From positions 1,736,001 through 1,800,000 of the forward strand of contig NZ_CP120210.1 in assembly GCF_029369745.1 (NCBI RefSeq): DNA of 64,000 bases. Reading direction: 5' to 3'. Positions 16,771 to 26,400 of the stretch are shown here, piece by piece. The stretch comes from Amycolatopsis sp. QT-25 (GTDB taxonomy: Bacteria > Actinomycetota > Actinomycetes > Mycobacteriales > Pseudonocardiaceae). Under the pieces are notes generated by a model that did not search any database, was not told where the DNA came from, and saw nothing but the letters and a program-made list of their open reading frames with translations. Each line of letters opens with the position of its first letter. Position 1 is the stretch's first letter. Made by a program: the position numbers and the translations under genes.

Positions 16771-17720
16771 CGGCCACCCTCCCCGAGGAAGCCTCCACAG
16801 ACCTCGAACAGCACTTCGAAGCCACCATCGCGCGTGATCAGCGCATCGAGCCGCGCGACTGGGTGCCCGAGGGCTACCGCAAGACGATGATCCGGCAGAT
16901 CGCGCAACACGCGCATTCGGAGATCATCGGCATGCAACCCGAAGGCAACTGGATCACCCGCGCGCCCTCGTTGCGGCGCAAGGCCATTCTGCTCGCCAAG
17001 GTGCAAGACGAAGCCGGGCATGGGCTGTACCTGTACTCGGCGGCCGCCACGCTCGGCGCCGACCGCGCGGAGCTGACCGACAAGCTGATCAACGGCAAGC
17101 AGAAGTACTCGTCGATCTTCAACTATCCGGCGCTGACCTTCGCCGACGTCGGCGTGATCGGCTGGCTGGTGGACGGCGCGGCGATCTGCAACCAGGTGCC
17201 CTTGTGCCGTAGCTCGTACGGGCCGTACGCGCGCGCCATGATCCGCATCTGCAAGGAGGAGTCCTTCCATCAGCGGCAGGGCTTCGAACTGCTGATGACG
17301 ATGATGCGCGGCACGGACAAGCAGCGGGAAATGGTGCAGGAGGCGGTGAACCGCTGGTGGTGGCCGTCGCTGATGATGTTCGGCCCGCCGGACGCGGATT
17401 CGCCGAACACCGCGCAGTCGATGGCGTGGAAGGTCAAGCGGCACACCAACGACGAACTCCGGCAGCGGTTCGTCGACATGTCCATTCCGCAGGCCGAGGC
17501 GCTGGGCGTCACCTTCCCGGACCCGGACCTGAAGTGGAACGCCGAGCGCGGGCACTACGACTTCGGCGCCGTCGACTGGGACGAGTTCAAGAACGTGTTG
17601 AAGGGCAACGGCCCCTGCAACGCCCAGCGCGTCGCGCACCGGCGGCGGGCCCAGGACGAGGGCGCGTGGGTGCGCGAAGCAGCCGCGGCGCACGCGGCGA
17701 AGAAAGGGGCGTCGGCATGA
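16767..17720 (+). CDS. paaA: Phenylacetyl-CoA 1,2-epoxidase catalytic subunit
   Basis: PaaA is the di-iron catalytic subunit of the PaaABC(D)E ring epoxidase. The 317-residue ferritin-like protein shows the metal-ligand helices [16 protein letters not shown] and [16 protein letters not shown] (ExxH pairs). It starts at ATG 16767 inside the paaZ stop and ends in an ATGA overlap with paaB, so the complex subunits are made together. Confidence 0.96.
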   Translation: MTATLPEEASTDLEQHFEATIARDQRIEPRDWVPEGYRKTMIRQIAQHAHSEIIGMQPEGNWITRAPSLRRKAILLAKVQDEAGHGLYLYSAAATLGADRAELTDKLINGKQKYSSIFNYPALTFADVGVIGWLVDGAAICNQVPLCRSSYGPYARAMIRICKEESFHQRQGFELLMTMMRGTDKQREMVQEAVNRWWWPSLMMFGPPDADSPNTAQSMAWKVKRHTNDELRQRFVDMSIPQAEALGVTFPDPDLKWNAERGHYDFGAVDWDEFKNVLKGNGPCNAQRVAHRRRAQDEGAWVREAAAAHAAKKGASA

Positions 17721-18001
17721 AGCACGACTGGCCGCTGTACGAGGTGTTCGTCCGGGGCAAGCGCGGCTTGAACCACGTGCACGTGGGGTCGCTGCACGCC
17801 GCCGACGACGACATGGCGCTGCACCACGCGCGGGATCTGTACACCCGGCGCAACGAGGGCGTGTCGATCTGGGTCGTGCGCGCGTCGGACATCACGGCGT
17901 CCTCGCCGGACGAAAAGGACCCGTTCTTCGCGCCCAGCGGCGACAAGGTGTACCGGCACCCGACGTTCTACGACATCCCCGACAACGTTCCGCACATCTG
18001 A
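17717..18001 (+). CDS. paaB: Phenylacetyl-CoA epoxidase subunit PaaB
   Basis: This 94-residue small subunit ([20 protein letters not shown], then [11 protein letters not shown] and [13 protein letters not shown]) is typical in length and sequence. PaaB is needed for epoxidase assembly but is not catalytic. It overlaps paaA by four bases and is followed one base later by paaC. Confidence 0.95.
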   Translation: MKHDWPLYEVFVRGKRGLNHVHVGSLHAADDDMALHHARDLYTRRNEGVSIWVVRASDITASSPDEKDPFFAPSGDKVYRHPTFYDIPDNVPHI

Positions 18002-18002
18002 C

Positions 18003-18860
18003 ATGAGCTTCGACAACGCCTACGAGGCGATCACCGAGGAGAACGATTCCCGCTGGGCCTTCGGCACCGGGTTCGAGGATCCGCTGTCCGGTGTGGACAC
18101 CACGATTCCGTCCGGTGTGGACGGTGCACGGCTGGCCGCGTACTGCCTGATGCTCGGCGACGACGCGCTGATCTTCTCGCATCGGCTGCAGGAGTGGTGC
18201 ACGAACGCGCCCGAACTCGAGGACGAGGTCGCGATCGCCAACATCGCGCTCGACCTGCTCGGACAGGCGCGGCTGCTGCTCGCCCGCGCGGGCAAGGCCG
18301 ACGGCAGCGACCGTACCGAGGACTCGTACGCCTTCTTCCGGAGTGAGCAGGAGTACCGCAACGTCCGCCTCGCCGAACTCGACGGCGGGCATTTCGGGCA
18401 GTTGATCGCGCGGCTGCTGGTGTTCTCGATCTGGCGGCTGGCCTTGCTGCAGCGGTTGCGGGCCAGTGTCGATCCGGTGCTGGCGGCCATCGCGGACAAG
18501 GGCGTCAAGGAAGTCGCGTACCACCGCGACTACGCCGCCCAGTGGGCCGTGCGCCTCGGCGACGGCACCGAACTGTCGCACGAGCGCATGCAGGAAGGCC
18601 TGGACGCGGTCTGGCCGTACGTCGGCGAGTTGTTCGCGGCGCACGAGGCCGAGTTCGTCGACTCTCCGTCGTTGCGGCCGGAATTCGACGCCGTCCTCGA
18701 CCAGGTGCTGGCCGTCGCGAAGCTGACCCGCCCCGAAGTCGGTGCCCTCGCCGGGGTTTCCGGCCGGATGGGCCGCGACGGCGTGCACACCGAGCGGATG
18801 GGCTTCCTACTGGCGACCCTGCAAAGTGTCGCCAGGGAACACCCGGACGCGACATGGTGA
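18003..18860 (+). CDS. paaC: Phenylacetyl-CoA epoxidase structural subunit PaaC
   Basis: This is a 285-residue ferritin-like partner of PaaA. It carries ANIALDLLGQARLLLARAGKA and SEQEYRNVRLAELDGGHFGQ, and ends with the family-typical GRMGRDGVHTERMGFLLA. PaaC pairs with PaaA and lacks full di-iron chemistry. Its stop lies inside paaD (seven-base overlap). Confidence 0.95.
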   Translation: MSFDNAYEAITEENDSRWAFGTGFEDPLSGVDTTIPSGVDGARLAAYCLMLGDDALIFSHRLQEWCTNAPELEDEVAIANIALDLLGQARLLLARAGKADGSDRTEDSYAFFRSEQEYRNVRLAELDGGHFGQLIARLLVFSIWRLALLQRLRASVDPVLAAIADKGVKEVAYHRDYAAQWAVRLGDGTELSHERMQEGLDAVWPYVGELFAAHEAEFVDSPSLRPEFDAVLDQVLAVAKLTRPEVGALAGVSGRMGRDGVHTERMGFLLATLQSVAREHPDATW

Positions 18861-19342
18861 CCGCGTACGCCGTGGCGGCCACGGTCACCGATCCGGAACT
18901 GCCGATGCTCACCCTCGCCGACCTCGGTGTGCTGCGTGAAGTGTCCGAATCCGGCGGCCGGGTGGTCGTCGCGATCACCCCGACCTACACCGGCTGCCCG
19001 GCGATGGACACCATGCGCGACGACCTCGTGCACGCGCTGACCGGCGCGGGTTACGGCGAGGTCGAGGTCCGCACGGTGCTCCAGCCCGCCTGGTCCACGG
19101 ACTGGATCACGGAGGACGGGAAGCGGAAGTTGGCCGAAGCGGGCATCGCGCCGCCGGGGGCGGCGCCGCGGCGCACCGGCCCGATCCCGCTCACGCTGAG
19201 CCCGCCGATGTCGTCGGTGCGCTGCCCGCACTGCGGTGCCGCGGACACCGAGGAACAGTCCCGGTTCAGCGCGACGGCGTGCAAAGCCCTGCGCCGCTGC
19301 CGGTCCTGCCTCGAACCGTTCGAACACGTCAAGGAGATCTAG
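18854..19342 (+). CDS. paaD: Phenylacetyl-CoA epoxidase accessory protein PaaD (DUF59/MIP18-type)
   Basis: The 162-residue protein has an N-terminal DUF59 fold with TPTYTGCPAMDTMRDDL and a C-terminal zinc-ribbon-like tail (CPHCGAAD... then CRSCLEPF). PaaD is thought to help metal or Fe-S maturation of the epoxidase system. ATG 18854 is chosen because it overlaps the paaC stop; the longer open frame upstream is antisense-like filler. Confidence 0.93.
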   Translation: MVTAYAVAATVTDPELPMLTLADLGVLREVSESGGRVVVAITPTYTGCPAMDTMRDDLVHALTGAGYGEVEVRTVLQPAWSTDWITEDGKRKLAEAGIAPPGAAPRRTGPIPLTLSPPMSSVRCPHCGAADTEEQSRFSATACKALRRCRSCLEPFEHVKEI

Positions 19343-19343
19343 C

Positions 19344-20414
19344 GTGACCGCCACCCTGCGCCGCACGGGTTTCCACACCCTCGAGGTGTCCGACGTCCAG
19401 CGCCTGTGCGACGACGCCGTCGCGGTGACCTTCGACGTGCCCGAAGACCTCGCGGACACCTTTCGGTTCAAACCGGGCCAGTCGCTGACCCTGCGCCGCG
19501 AGATCGACGGCCGTGACGAGCGTCGTTCGTACTCGATCTGCGCGCCCGCCGGCGCGGCACCGCGCGTCGGTGTCCGGGAAGTGCCGGGCGGGTTGTTCTC
19601 GTCGTGGCTCGTGCACGACGTGAAGCCCGGCGACGAGATCGAAGTCGCGCCGCCGACCGGCAACTTCAGCCCCGACCTGGAAGCCGCCGGACACCACGTC
19701 CTGATCGCGGCCGGATCCGGGATCACGCCGGTACTGTCGATCGCGTCGTCGTTGCTCGGCGACTCCGACGCGACGGTGACCGTGCTCTACGGCAACCGCC
19801 GGACGGACACCGTCATGTTCGCCGACGACCTCGCGGACCTGAAGGATCGGCACCCCGCCCGGCTCGAACTCGTCCACGTGCTCTCCCGCGAGCCGCGCGA
19901 GGCGGAACTGTTCACCGGACGGCTCGACGTGGCGAAGCTGCGGCGCCTGTGCACCGTGCTGATCCCGGTCGAGGACGTCGCGCACTGGTGGCTGTGCGGG
20001 CCGTTCGAGATGGTGACCGGCGCGCAGGAACTGCTGCGCTCGCTGGACGTCCCCGACGATCGCGTCCATCAGGAACTGTTCTATGTGGACACGCCGCCGG
20101 AGCCGGTGCGCCACGTCGACCCGGCCGTCGTGGGTTCGTCCAGCGAGGTCACCCTGGTGCTCGACGGCCGGTCGACGACGATGACGCTGCCGCGCGGCTC
20201 CTCCCTGCTCGACGGTGCGCAGAAGTACCGCCCGGATCTGCCGTTCGCCTGCAAGGGCGGGGTGTGCGGCACCTGCCGGGCGAAGATCTGCGACGGCAAG
20301 GTGGACATGCGGCGCAACTTCGCCCTGGAGAAGGCCGAAGTCGACGCCGGGTTCGTGCTCACCTGCCAGTCGGTGCCGGTCTCCGACACCGTCACGGTGG
20401 ACTTCGACGCCTGA
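19344..20414 (+). CDS. paaE: Phenylacetyl-CoA epoxidase reductase subunit
   Basis: PaaE passes NADPH electrons to PaaA. The 356-residue product has an FAD-binding barrel (RSYSICAPAG), an NADPH domain (HVLIAAGSGITPVLSIASS) and a C-terminal plant-type 2Fe-2S ferredoxin domain (CKGGVCGTCRAKICDG, then VLTCQS). GTG 19344 is preceded by AAGGAG at seven bases. It is the last gene of the operon and is followed by a family B palindrome. Confidence 0.95.
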   Translation: MTATLRRTGFHTLEVSDVQRLCDDAVAVTFDVPEDLADTFRFKPGQSLTLRREIDGRDERRSYSICAPAGAAPRVGVREVPGGLFSSWLVHDVKPGDEIEVAPPTGNFSPDLEAAGHHVLIAAGSGITPVLSIASSLLGDSDATVTVLYGNRRTDTVMFADDLADLKDRHPARLELVHVLSREPREAELFTGRLDVAKLRRLCTVLIPVEDVAHWWLCGPFEMVTGAQELLRSLDVPDDRVHQELFYVDTPPEPVRHVDPAVVGSSSEVTLVLDGRSTTMTLPRGSSLLDGAQKYRPDLPFACKGGVCGTCRAKICDGKVDMRRNFALEKAEVDAGFVLTCQSVPVSDTVTVDFDA

Positions 20415-20420
20415 TCCCCG

Positions 20421-20484
20421 CGCATTTCGTCCCCTGAATGCGGTAGTTGCGCACGCAAGTACCGCATTCAGGGGACTAATTGCG
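20421..20484. repeat. Family B palindrome, copy 2
   Basis: The arms CGCATTTCGTCCCCTGAATG and CATTCAGGGGACTAATTGCG meet around GCGCACGC; 27 of 30 arm positions pair. It lies between paaE and the convergent ABC-F gene, and contains the ABC-F TAG stop (20476-20478). Confidence 0.85.
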
Positions 20485-22047
20485 GAGAGTCAGCCACCGG
20501 GTGATGCCGATGTCGGCGAGGAACGGCCGGTCGTGACTCGCCACGATCAGGGCGCCCCGGTAAGCGAGTAGCGCCTCGGTCAGGCGCCGCACGCTCGCCA
20601 GGTCGAGGTTGTTCGTCGGCTCGTCGAGCAGCAGCAACCGCGGCGTGGGCTCGGTCAGCAACAGCGTCGCCAGCGCCGCCCGGAACCGTTCCCCGCCGGA
20701 CAGCGACGCCACCTCACGGTCGGCCGCCTTGCCCCGGAACAGGTACGGCGCCAGCCTCGCGCGGATCTCGTTGTCCGTGAGCGACGGCGCGACCGGCCGT
20801 ACGTTGTCCACAATGGACAATGACTCGTCGAGGACGTCGATCCGCTGGGGGAGCAGCCTGGCGGGGACGAGCAGTCCCACGTCGCCCGACGCCGGCGGGA
20901 GTTCGCCGGTGATCGTGCGGAGCAGGGTGGTCTTGCCCGAACCGTTGGGCCCGACGAGCGCGATCCGCTCGGGTCCCATGACGTGCAGGTCCACCGGCGG
21001 GCCGAACCGGGGCACCGCGTCGATCCGCAGCACGTCCGTTCCGCGGGGGACCGTGGTCTCCGGCAGCTCGACGCGGATTTCGGCGTCCTCGCGCACCAGT
21101 CTTTCGGCGGCCTTCAGCGCTTCGACGGCGCCTTCGAGCCTGTCGGTGTGCAGATTCCGGTACTTGCCCGCGGCGATCTGCGCGTCCTCCTGACGTTTGC
21201 GCATCCGCACCTTGGGTTCGCGTTTCCGGTCCCACATCTGCCGTCCGTAGCGGGCCCGCCGGGCGAGTTTGATCCCGGCCTCGACCAGTTCCCGCTTCTG
21301 CCGTTCGACGTCCGACTCCGCCGCCCGCACGTGCCGCCGCGCGGCTTCCTGCGCGACCTCGACGGCGTGCTCGTACTCGGCGAGATCGCCGCCGTACAAG
21401 GTGACCCCGCCCGCACGGACCTCGGCGATCCGGTCGACCAGCCGCAGCAGCTCGCGGTCGTGCGAGACCACCACGAGGATGCCGCCCCAGCCCGCCACCT
21501 CGCGGTGCACGAGTTCGCGTGCCCGCAGGTCGAGGTTGTTCGTCGGCTCGTCGAGCAGCAGCGCGGTGGGACGGCGCAGGAGCAGGGCGGCCAGCCCGAG
21601 CAGCGTGAGTTCGCCGCCGGACAACTCGCCCACCCGCTGATCCCAGCGGACGGCGTCGAGACCCAGCCTGCCGAGGATCGCGCGAGTGCGTTCCTCGACG
21701 TCCCAGTTGTCGCCGATGGTGGTGAAGTGCTCCTCGGCGACGGAACCGCCCTCGACGGCCCGGATCGCCGCGCGGATCGCGGTGACGCCCAGCAGGTCGT
21801 CGACACGGCGGACGGTGTCGAGGACGAGGTTCTGGGGCAGATACCCGAGTTCGCCCGGGGTGGTGATCGAGCCGGACGCCGGGCGCAGCTCACCCGCGAG
21901 CAGCCTGAGCAGCGTGGACTTACCGGACCCGTTGGTGCCGACCAGTCCGGTGCGACCGGCTCCGATGGTGAGCGAAAGGCGCTCGAACACCGGAACACCG
22001 TCCGGCCAGGTGAAGGTGACGTCGGACAACGTCAAGGAAGAAGACAT
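20476..22047 (-). CDS. ABC-F family ATPase (ribosome-protection/EF type)
   Basis: The 523-residue soluble protein has two ABC cassettes and no membrane segments. Walker A motifs are GTNGSGKST and GPNGSGKTT. Signatures are LSGGELTLLGLA and LSGGERFRAALA, each followed by LLLDEPTNNLD. A charged interdomain linker (RRARYGRQMWDRKREPKVRM, ~250-300) corresponds to the P-site tRNA interaction motif of ABC-F factors. Such proteins act on the ribosome as translation factors or antibiotic protectors; which applies here is not visible. The leader has a hairpin that would hide the ribosome site, a common sign of antibiotic-responsive ABC-F control. The stop is inside a family B palindrome. Confidence 0.9.
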   Translation of the reverse strand: MSSSLTLSDVTFTWPDGVPVFERLSLTIGAGRTGLVGTNGSGKSTLLRLLAGELRPASGSITTPGELGYLPQNLVLDTVRRVDDLLGVTAIRAAIRAVEGGSVAEEHFTTIGDNWDVEERTRAILGRLGLDAVRWDQRVGELSGGELTLLGLAALLLRRPTALLLDEPTNNLDLRARELVHREVAGWGGILVVVSHDRELLRLVDRIAEVRAGGVTLYGGDLAEYEHAVEVAQEAARRHVRAAESDVERQKRELVEAGIKLARRARYGRQMWDRKREPKVRMRKRQEDAQIAAGKYRNLHTDRLEGAVEALKAAERLVREDAEIRVELPETTVPRGTDVLRIDAVPRFGPPVDLHVMGPERIALVGPNGSGKTTLLRTITGELPPASGDVGLLVPARLLPQRIDVLDESLSIVDNVRPVAPSLTDNEIRARLAPYLFRGKAADREVASLSGGERFRAALATLLLTEPTPRLLLLDEPTNNLDLASVRRLTEALLAYRGALIVASHDRPFLADIGITRWLTLRN

Positions 22048-22092
22048 GAGACTCCCTGCGAAGGAGGTGGATTGCGGGCGCAGGTTCGTCTC
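22048..22092 (-). promoter_or_regulatory. Leader hairpin sequestering the ABC-F ribosome site
   Basis: Read on the minus strand, GAGAC and CCTGCG pair with CGCAGG and GTCTC just before the ATG. The ribosome site (AGGGAG) lies inside the 3' arm. A CCACCTCC in the loop could add a competing anti-SD pairing. Confidence 0.5.
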
Positions 22093-22167
22093 AGAAGATC
22101 ACCGCGACAGGCTATCCCGAGAAGTGGCCGCGCGGCGATCGATTTGTTCGGGGGCATACTGGCGGGT

Positions 22168-23256
22168 GTGATCCGACGCCCCCATGTCCTGCTGTCCGCC
22201 GCGGTTTCGCTGGACGGCTACCTCGACGACGCGACCGACACCCGGCTGGTGCTGTCGAACCAGGAAGACTGGGCCAGGGTGGACGGGCTGCGCGCGGCGT
22301 CGGACGCGATCCTCGTCGGCGCGAACACGATCCGCGCGGACAACCCGCGCTTGCTGGTCCGCTCGCCGGAACTCGTCGCGGAACGGGTCGCGGCGGGCCG
22401 TCCGGAGCAACCGGTCAAGGTCACCCTCACGCGGAGCGGATCACTCGATCCGGCGGCGCAGTTCTTCACCGTCGGTGACGCCGAGAAACTCGTCTACGCC
22501 CCACCCGGCGCCGTCACCGGAGTGAAGGCGACCGTCGTCGACCTGGTGGACCTGCGAGCGATGCTGGCCGACCTGCACACGCGGGGCGTCCGGCGGCTGA
22601 TGGTCGAAGGCGGTAGCGCGATCCACACCCAGTTCCTCACCGAAGGCCTGGCCGACGAACTGCATCTGGCCATCGCGCCGTTCTTCGTCGGCGACCCGCG
22701 CGCGCCGCGCTTCGTCGGCCCGGGCGCTTTCCCGCGCGGGCTGACGCTGGTCGGGAGCGTCCGGCTGGGTGACATCGCCGTCCTGCGGTACCACACGACG
22801 CCGGAACCGTCCGATGTGGACATTCTGCGGCTGCGTGAGGCCATCGCGCTGGCCGAGAACTGTCCGCCGCGCACGTTCCGCGTCGGAGCGGTCATCGCCG
22901 CCGCCGACGGCGAAGTGATCTCCACCGGCTACTCGGGCGACGGCGGGCCCGCCGACCACGCGGAAGAAGCCGCCCTCGCCAAGCTCGAACCGGGAGATCC
23001 GAGGCTGGCGGAGGCGACGATGTACACCTCGCTGGAGCCGTGCAGCTCGCGGACGTCACATCCGCGAAGCTGCACCCAGCTCATCCTCGACGCCGGTATC
23101 CCTCGCGTCGTCTTCGCCTGGCGCGAGCCGTCGGTGTTCGTCGATTGCGTCGGCGCCGAAACGCTGGAGGCGGCCGGACGCCGGGTGATCGAGGTGTCCG
23201 CCCTCGCCGCCGGCGTCCGCCGCGCGAACACCCATCTCCCGGGTGTCCAGCCTTGA
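22168..23256 (+). CDS. RibD-like protein with swapped domains: N-terminal reductase, C-terminal deaminase
   Basis: The 362-residue protein joins the two riboflavin-type activities in reverse order. Residues ~1-215 form a RibD_C/DHFR-like reductase (RPHVLLSAAVSLDGYLDD, VGANTIRADNPRL, RRLMVEGGSAIHTQFL). Residues ~222-362 form a cytidine-deaminase-like domain with H264-A265-E266 and Cys292/Cys302. The zinc Cys pair is spaced by nine residues, whereas canonical RibD uses eight, so deaminase activity is uncertain. GTG 22168 is the start, divergent from the ABC-F gene. It may serve riboflavin/deazaflavin or a specialised metabolite; the window has no other rib genes. Confidence 0.8.
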   Translation: MIRRPHVLLSAAVSLDGYLDDATDTRLVLSNQEDWARVDGLRAASDAILVGANTIRADNPRLLVRSPELVAERVAAGRPEQPVKVTLTRSGSLDPAAQFFTVGDAEKLVYAPPGAVTGVKATVVDLVDLRAMLADLHTRGVRRLMVEGGSAIHTQFLTEGLADELHLAIAPFFVGDPRAPRFVGPGAFPRGLTLVGSVRLGDIAVLRYHTTPEPSDVDILRLREAIALAENCPPRTFRVGAVIAAADGEVISTGYSGDGGPADHAEEAALAKLEPGDPRLAEATMYTSLEPCSSRTSHPRSCTQLILDAGIPRVVFAWREPSVFVDCVGAETLEAAGRRVIEVSALAAGVRRANTHLPGVQP

Positions 23257-23260
23257 ACTC

Positions 23261-23353
23261 CTACTTGCAGGCGCCGCAGCAGCCGCAGCCCAGACCGGTG
23301 CACGCCGAGCAGCAACCGTGGCGAAGCACGACCTTCAACAGACGCTTGATCAT
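23261..23353 (-). CDS. 30-residue cysteine-rich mini-protein
   Basis: ATG 23353 is preceded by GGGAGG with six-base spacing, and TAG ends at 23261. The basic N-terminus MIKRLLKVVLRHG is followed by a Cys/Gly-rich half, CCSACTGLGCGCCGACK. Cysteines are at 14, 15, 18, 23, 25, 26 and 29 (seven of the last 17 residues). The density and CC/CxxC/CxCC spacing suggest metal binding or a disulfide-knotted peptide. It lies 107 bp after the cobN stop on the same strand and only four bases from the convergent RibD-like stop. I know no family for it. Confidence 0.6.
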   Translation of the reverse strand: MIKRLLKVVLRHGCCSACTGLGCGCCGACK

Positions 23354-23460
23354 CGTTGTCCTCCCGATCATTGACGTCCCACCGCCCTTGTCACGCTAAG
23401 TTCCGCGCCTACGTCAGTGGTACCGCCGGGAGTGCCACGGCCCTGCTCCAGCGGGTGAAG

Positions 23461-26400
23461 TCAGGATTCGAGGTCCCCCTCCAGCGAGAGGTAGACCTCC
23501 CGCAGCTGAGCCAAGAGGTCGGCGTCCGGCTCCGCCCAGAGCCCTCGATCGGCCGCCTCGTTCAGCCGCTCGATGATGCCGCGCAGCGCCCACGGGTTGG
23601 CCTGGCGCAGGAACTCCTGGTTGACCTCGTCGAGCACGTAGGACTCGGTGAGCTTTTCGTACATCCAGTCGCCGACCACCCCGGCGGTGGCGTCGAAACC
23701 GAAGAGGTAGTCGACCGTCGCGGCCAGCTCGAACGCTCCCTTGTAACCGTGCTTGCGCATCGCCGCCAGCCAGCGTGGGTTGACCACGCGGGCACGGAAG
23801 ACGCGGGCGGTCTCCTCGCCGAGGGTGCGCGTGCGGACCGCGTCCGGGGTGGTGCTGTCACCGACGTAGGACGCGGGCGCGGTGCCGGTGAGCGCGCGGA
23901 CCGTCGCGATCATCCCGCCGTGGTACTGGAAGTAGTCGTCGGAGTCGGCGATGTCGTGCTCGCGGGTGTCGGTGTTCTTGGCCGCGACCACGATCCGTTT
24001 GTACGAGTTCTCCATGTCCTCGCGCGCCGGCCTGCCGTCGAGGTCGCGGCCGTAGGCGAAACCGCCCCAGACCGCGTAGACCTCGGCGAGATCCTTGTCG
24101 TCGCGCCAGTTCCCGGAATCCATCAGCGGCAGCAGGCCCGCGCCGTACGCGCCGGGTTTGGAGCCGAAGATCCTCGTGGTGGCCCGGCGTTCGTCGCCGT
24201 GCTCGGCCAGATCCGCGCGGGTGTGGGCGCGGACGAAGTTCTGCTCGTCCGGTTCGTCGAGGTTCGCCACCAGGCGGACGGCGTCGTCCAGCAGGGTGAT
24301 CACGTGCGGGAAGGCGTCGCGGAAGAACCCGCTGATCCGCACGGTGACGTCGATTCGCGGGCGGCCGAGTTCGGCGAGCGAAATGGCTTCGATGCCGGTG
24401 ACCCGCCGCGAGGCCTCGTCCCAGATCGGCTGGACACCCAGCAGGGCGAGGACTTCCGCCGCGTCGTCGCCCGACGTGCGCATGGCCGACGTGCCCCACA
24501 CCGAGAGGCCGACCATTCGCGGCCAGGAGCCGCGGGGGGTGGGATCCTCGGAGAGGGGGGCGGGAGAAACACTGTCCTCCTTGTAGCGGCGGAGAAGCGA
24601 ATCCGCGAGTGCCTGCCCGGTCTCCCAGGCGAGACGGCTCGGGATGGCCTTCGGGTCGACGGTGTAGAAGTTGCGGCCGGTCGGCAGCACGTTGATCAGG
24701 CCGCGCAGGGGAGAACCACTGGGGCCTGCCGGGATGTAGCCGCCGTCGAGCGCGTGGAGCACGGCGTCGATCTCGGCGCCGGTCCCCGCCAGCCGCGGCA
24801 CGATCTCGGTGGCGGCGAAGGTCAGCACGCGGGCGACCTCCTGGTGTTCCGGCACGTCGGCGACGACCTCGGCGACCGCGTCGGGGGACCAGTCCCTGGC
24901 CTCCATCGCCTCGACGAGCGAGCGGGCCGTCTGCTCGATCGCGTCCACTTCGGACAGTGGGGCGTCGCTGTTCTCCTTGAGCCCCAGTGCGGACCGCAGA
25001 CCGGGGACGGCACCCTGTTTGCCGCCCCACATCTGCTGGGCACGCAGCATCGCGAGCACGAGGTTGATCCGCGCCTCGCCTTCCGGTGCGGCGCCGAGGA
25101 TGTGCAGGCCGTCGCGGATCTGCGCGTCCTTGACCTCGCACAGCCAGCCGTCGATGTGCAGCAGGAAGTCGTCGAACTCCGCGTCGTGCGGGCGTTCCTC
25201 GACACCGAGGTCGTGGTCCAGTTTCGCGGCCTGGATCAGGGTCCAGATCTGCGCGCGGACCGCGGGCAGCTTCGCCGGGTCCATCGCGGCGATGTTGGCG
25301 TGCTCGTCGAGCAGCTGCTCCAGGCGGGCCATGTCGCCGTAGCTTTCGGCGCGGGCCATCGGCGGGATCAGGTGGTCGACGATCGTGGCGTGCGCACGCC
25401 GTTTCGCCTGCGCGCCCTCACCGGGGTCGTTGATCAGGAACGGGTAGATCAGCGGCAGGTTGCCGAGGACGGCGTCCGGCGCGCAGGAGTCCGACAGGCC
25501 AGCGGTCTTGCCGGGAAGCCATTCCAGCGAACCGTGTTTCCCGAGGTGGACGACGGCGTGCGCGCCGAACTCCTCTTCCAGCCAGCGGTACGCGGCCAGA
25601 TAATGGTGGCTCGGCGGCAGGTCCGGGTTGTGGTAGATCGCCACCGGGTTCTCGCCGAAGCCGCGCGGCGGCTGGATCATCAGGATGACGTTGCCCGATT
25701 GCAGGGACGCCAGCACGATGTCGCCCGCCTCGTCGAGGGAACGGTCGACGTAGAGCTCCCCGGGCGCGGGACCCCAGTGCTCCTCCATCCCCTCGCGCAG
25801 TTCCGCGGGCAGCTCGGCGAACCACTCGCGGTACTTGGCGGCCGGGACGCGGATCGGGTTGCCGGACAGCTGTTCCTCGGTGAGCCACTCCGGGTCCTGG
25901 CCGCCCGCGGCGATGAGCGCGTGGATCAGCGCGTCGCCGTCGGGCTGGTCGGTGCCGGTGGGCTCGACGCCGGGGAACGGGTCCTCGCCGAGGTCGTAGC
26001 CCCGCTCGCGCATGCGGCGCAGCAGTTCGATCGCCGACGCGGGCGTGTCCAGGCCGACCGCGTTGCCGACGCGGGAGTGCTTCGTCGGGTACGCCGACAG
26101 CATCAGCGCGATCCGGCGTTCCGGCGGGGGAGTGTGGCGCAACCGGGCGTGGGCCAGCGCGATCTTCGCGACGCGGGACGCGCGCTCGGCGTCCGGGACG
26201 TACTTGGGGAGGCCGTCGTCGTCGATCTCCTTGAACGAGAACGGGACGGTGATGAGACGGCCGTCGAATTCGGGGACGGCCATCTGGTTGCCCGCGTCGA
26301 GCGGGGAGAGGCCGTCGTCGTTGGCCGACCAGGTCTCGCGGTCGCTGGTGAGGCACAGCGCCTGGAGGATCGGGATGTCGAGCGCGGCCATTTCGGCGAC

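Noticed and set aside
23371..23460. Stress-sigma promoter (GGAAC...GTC-like) before the Cys-rich peptide.
   Set aside because: The spacing between the GGAAC-like and GTC-like elements is too long for ECF consensus promoters, so no promoter is claimed.
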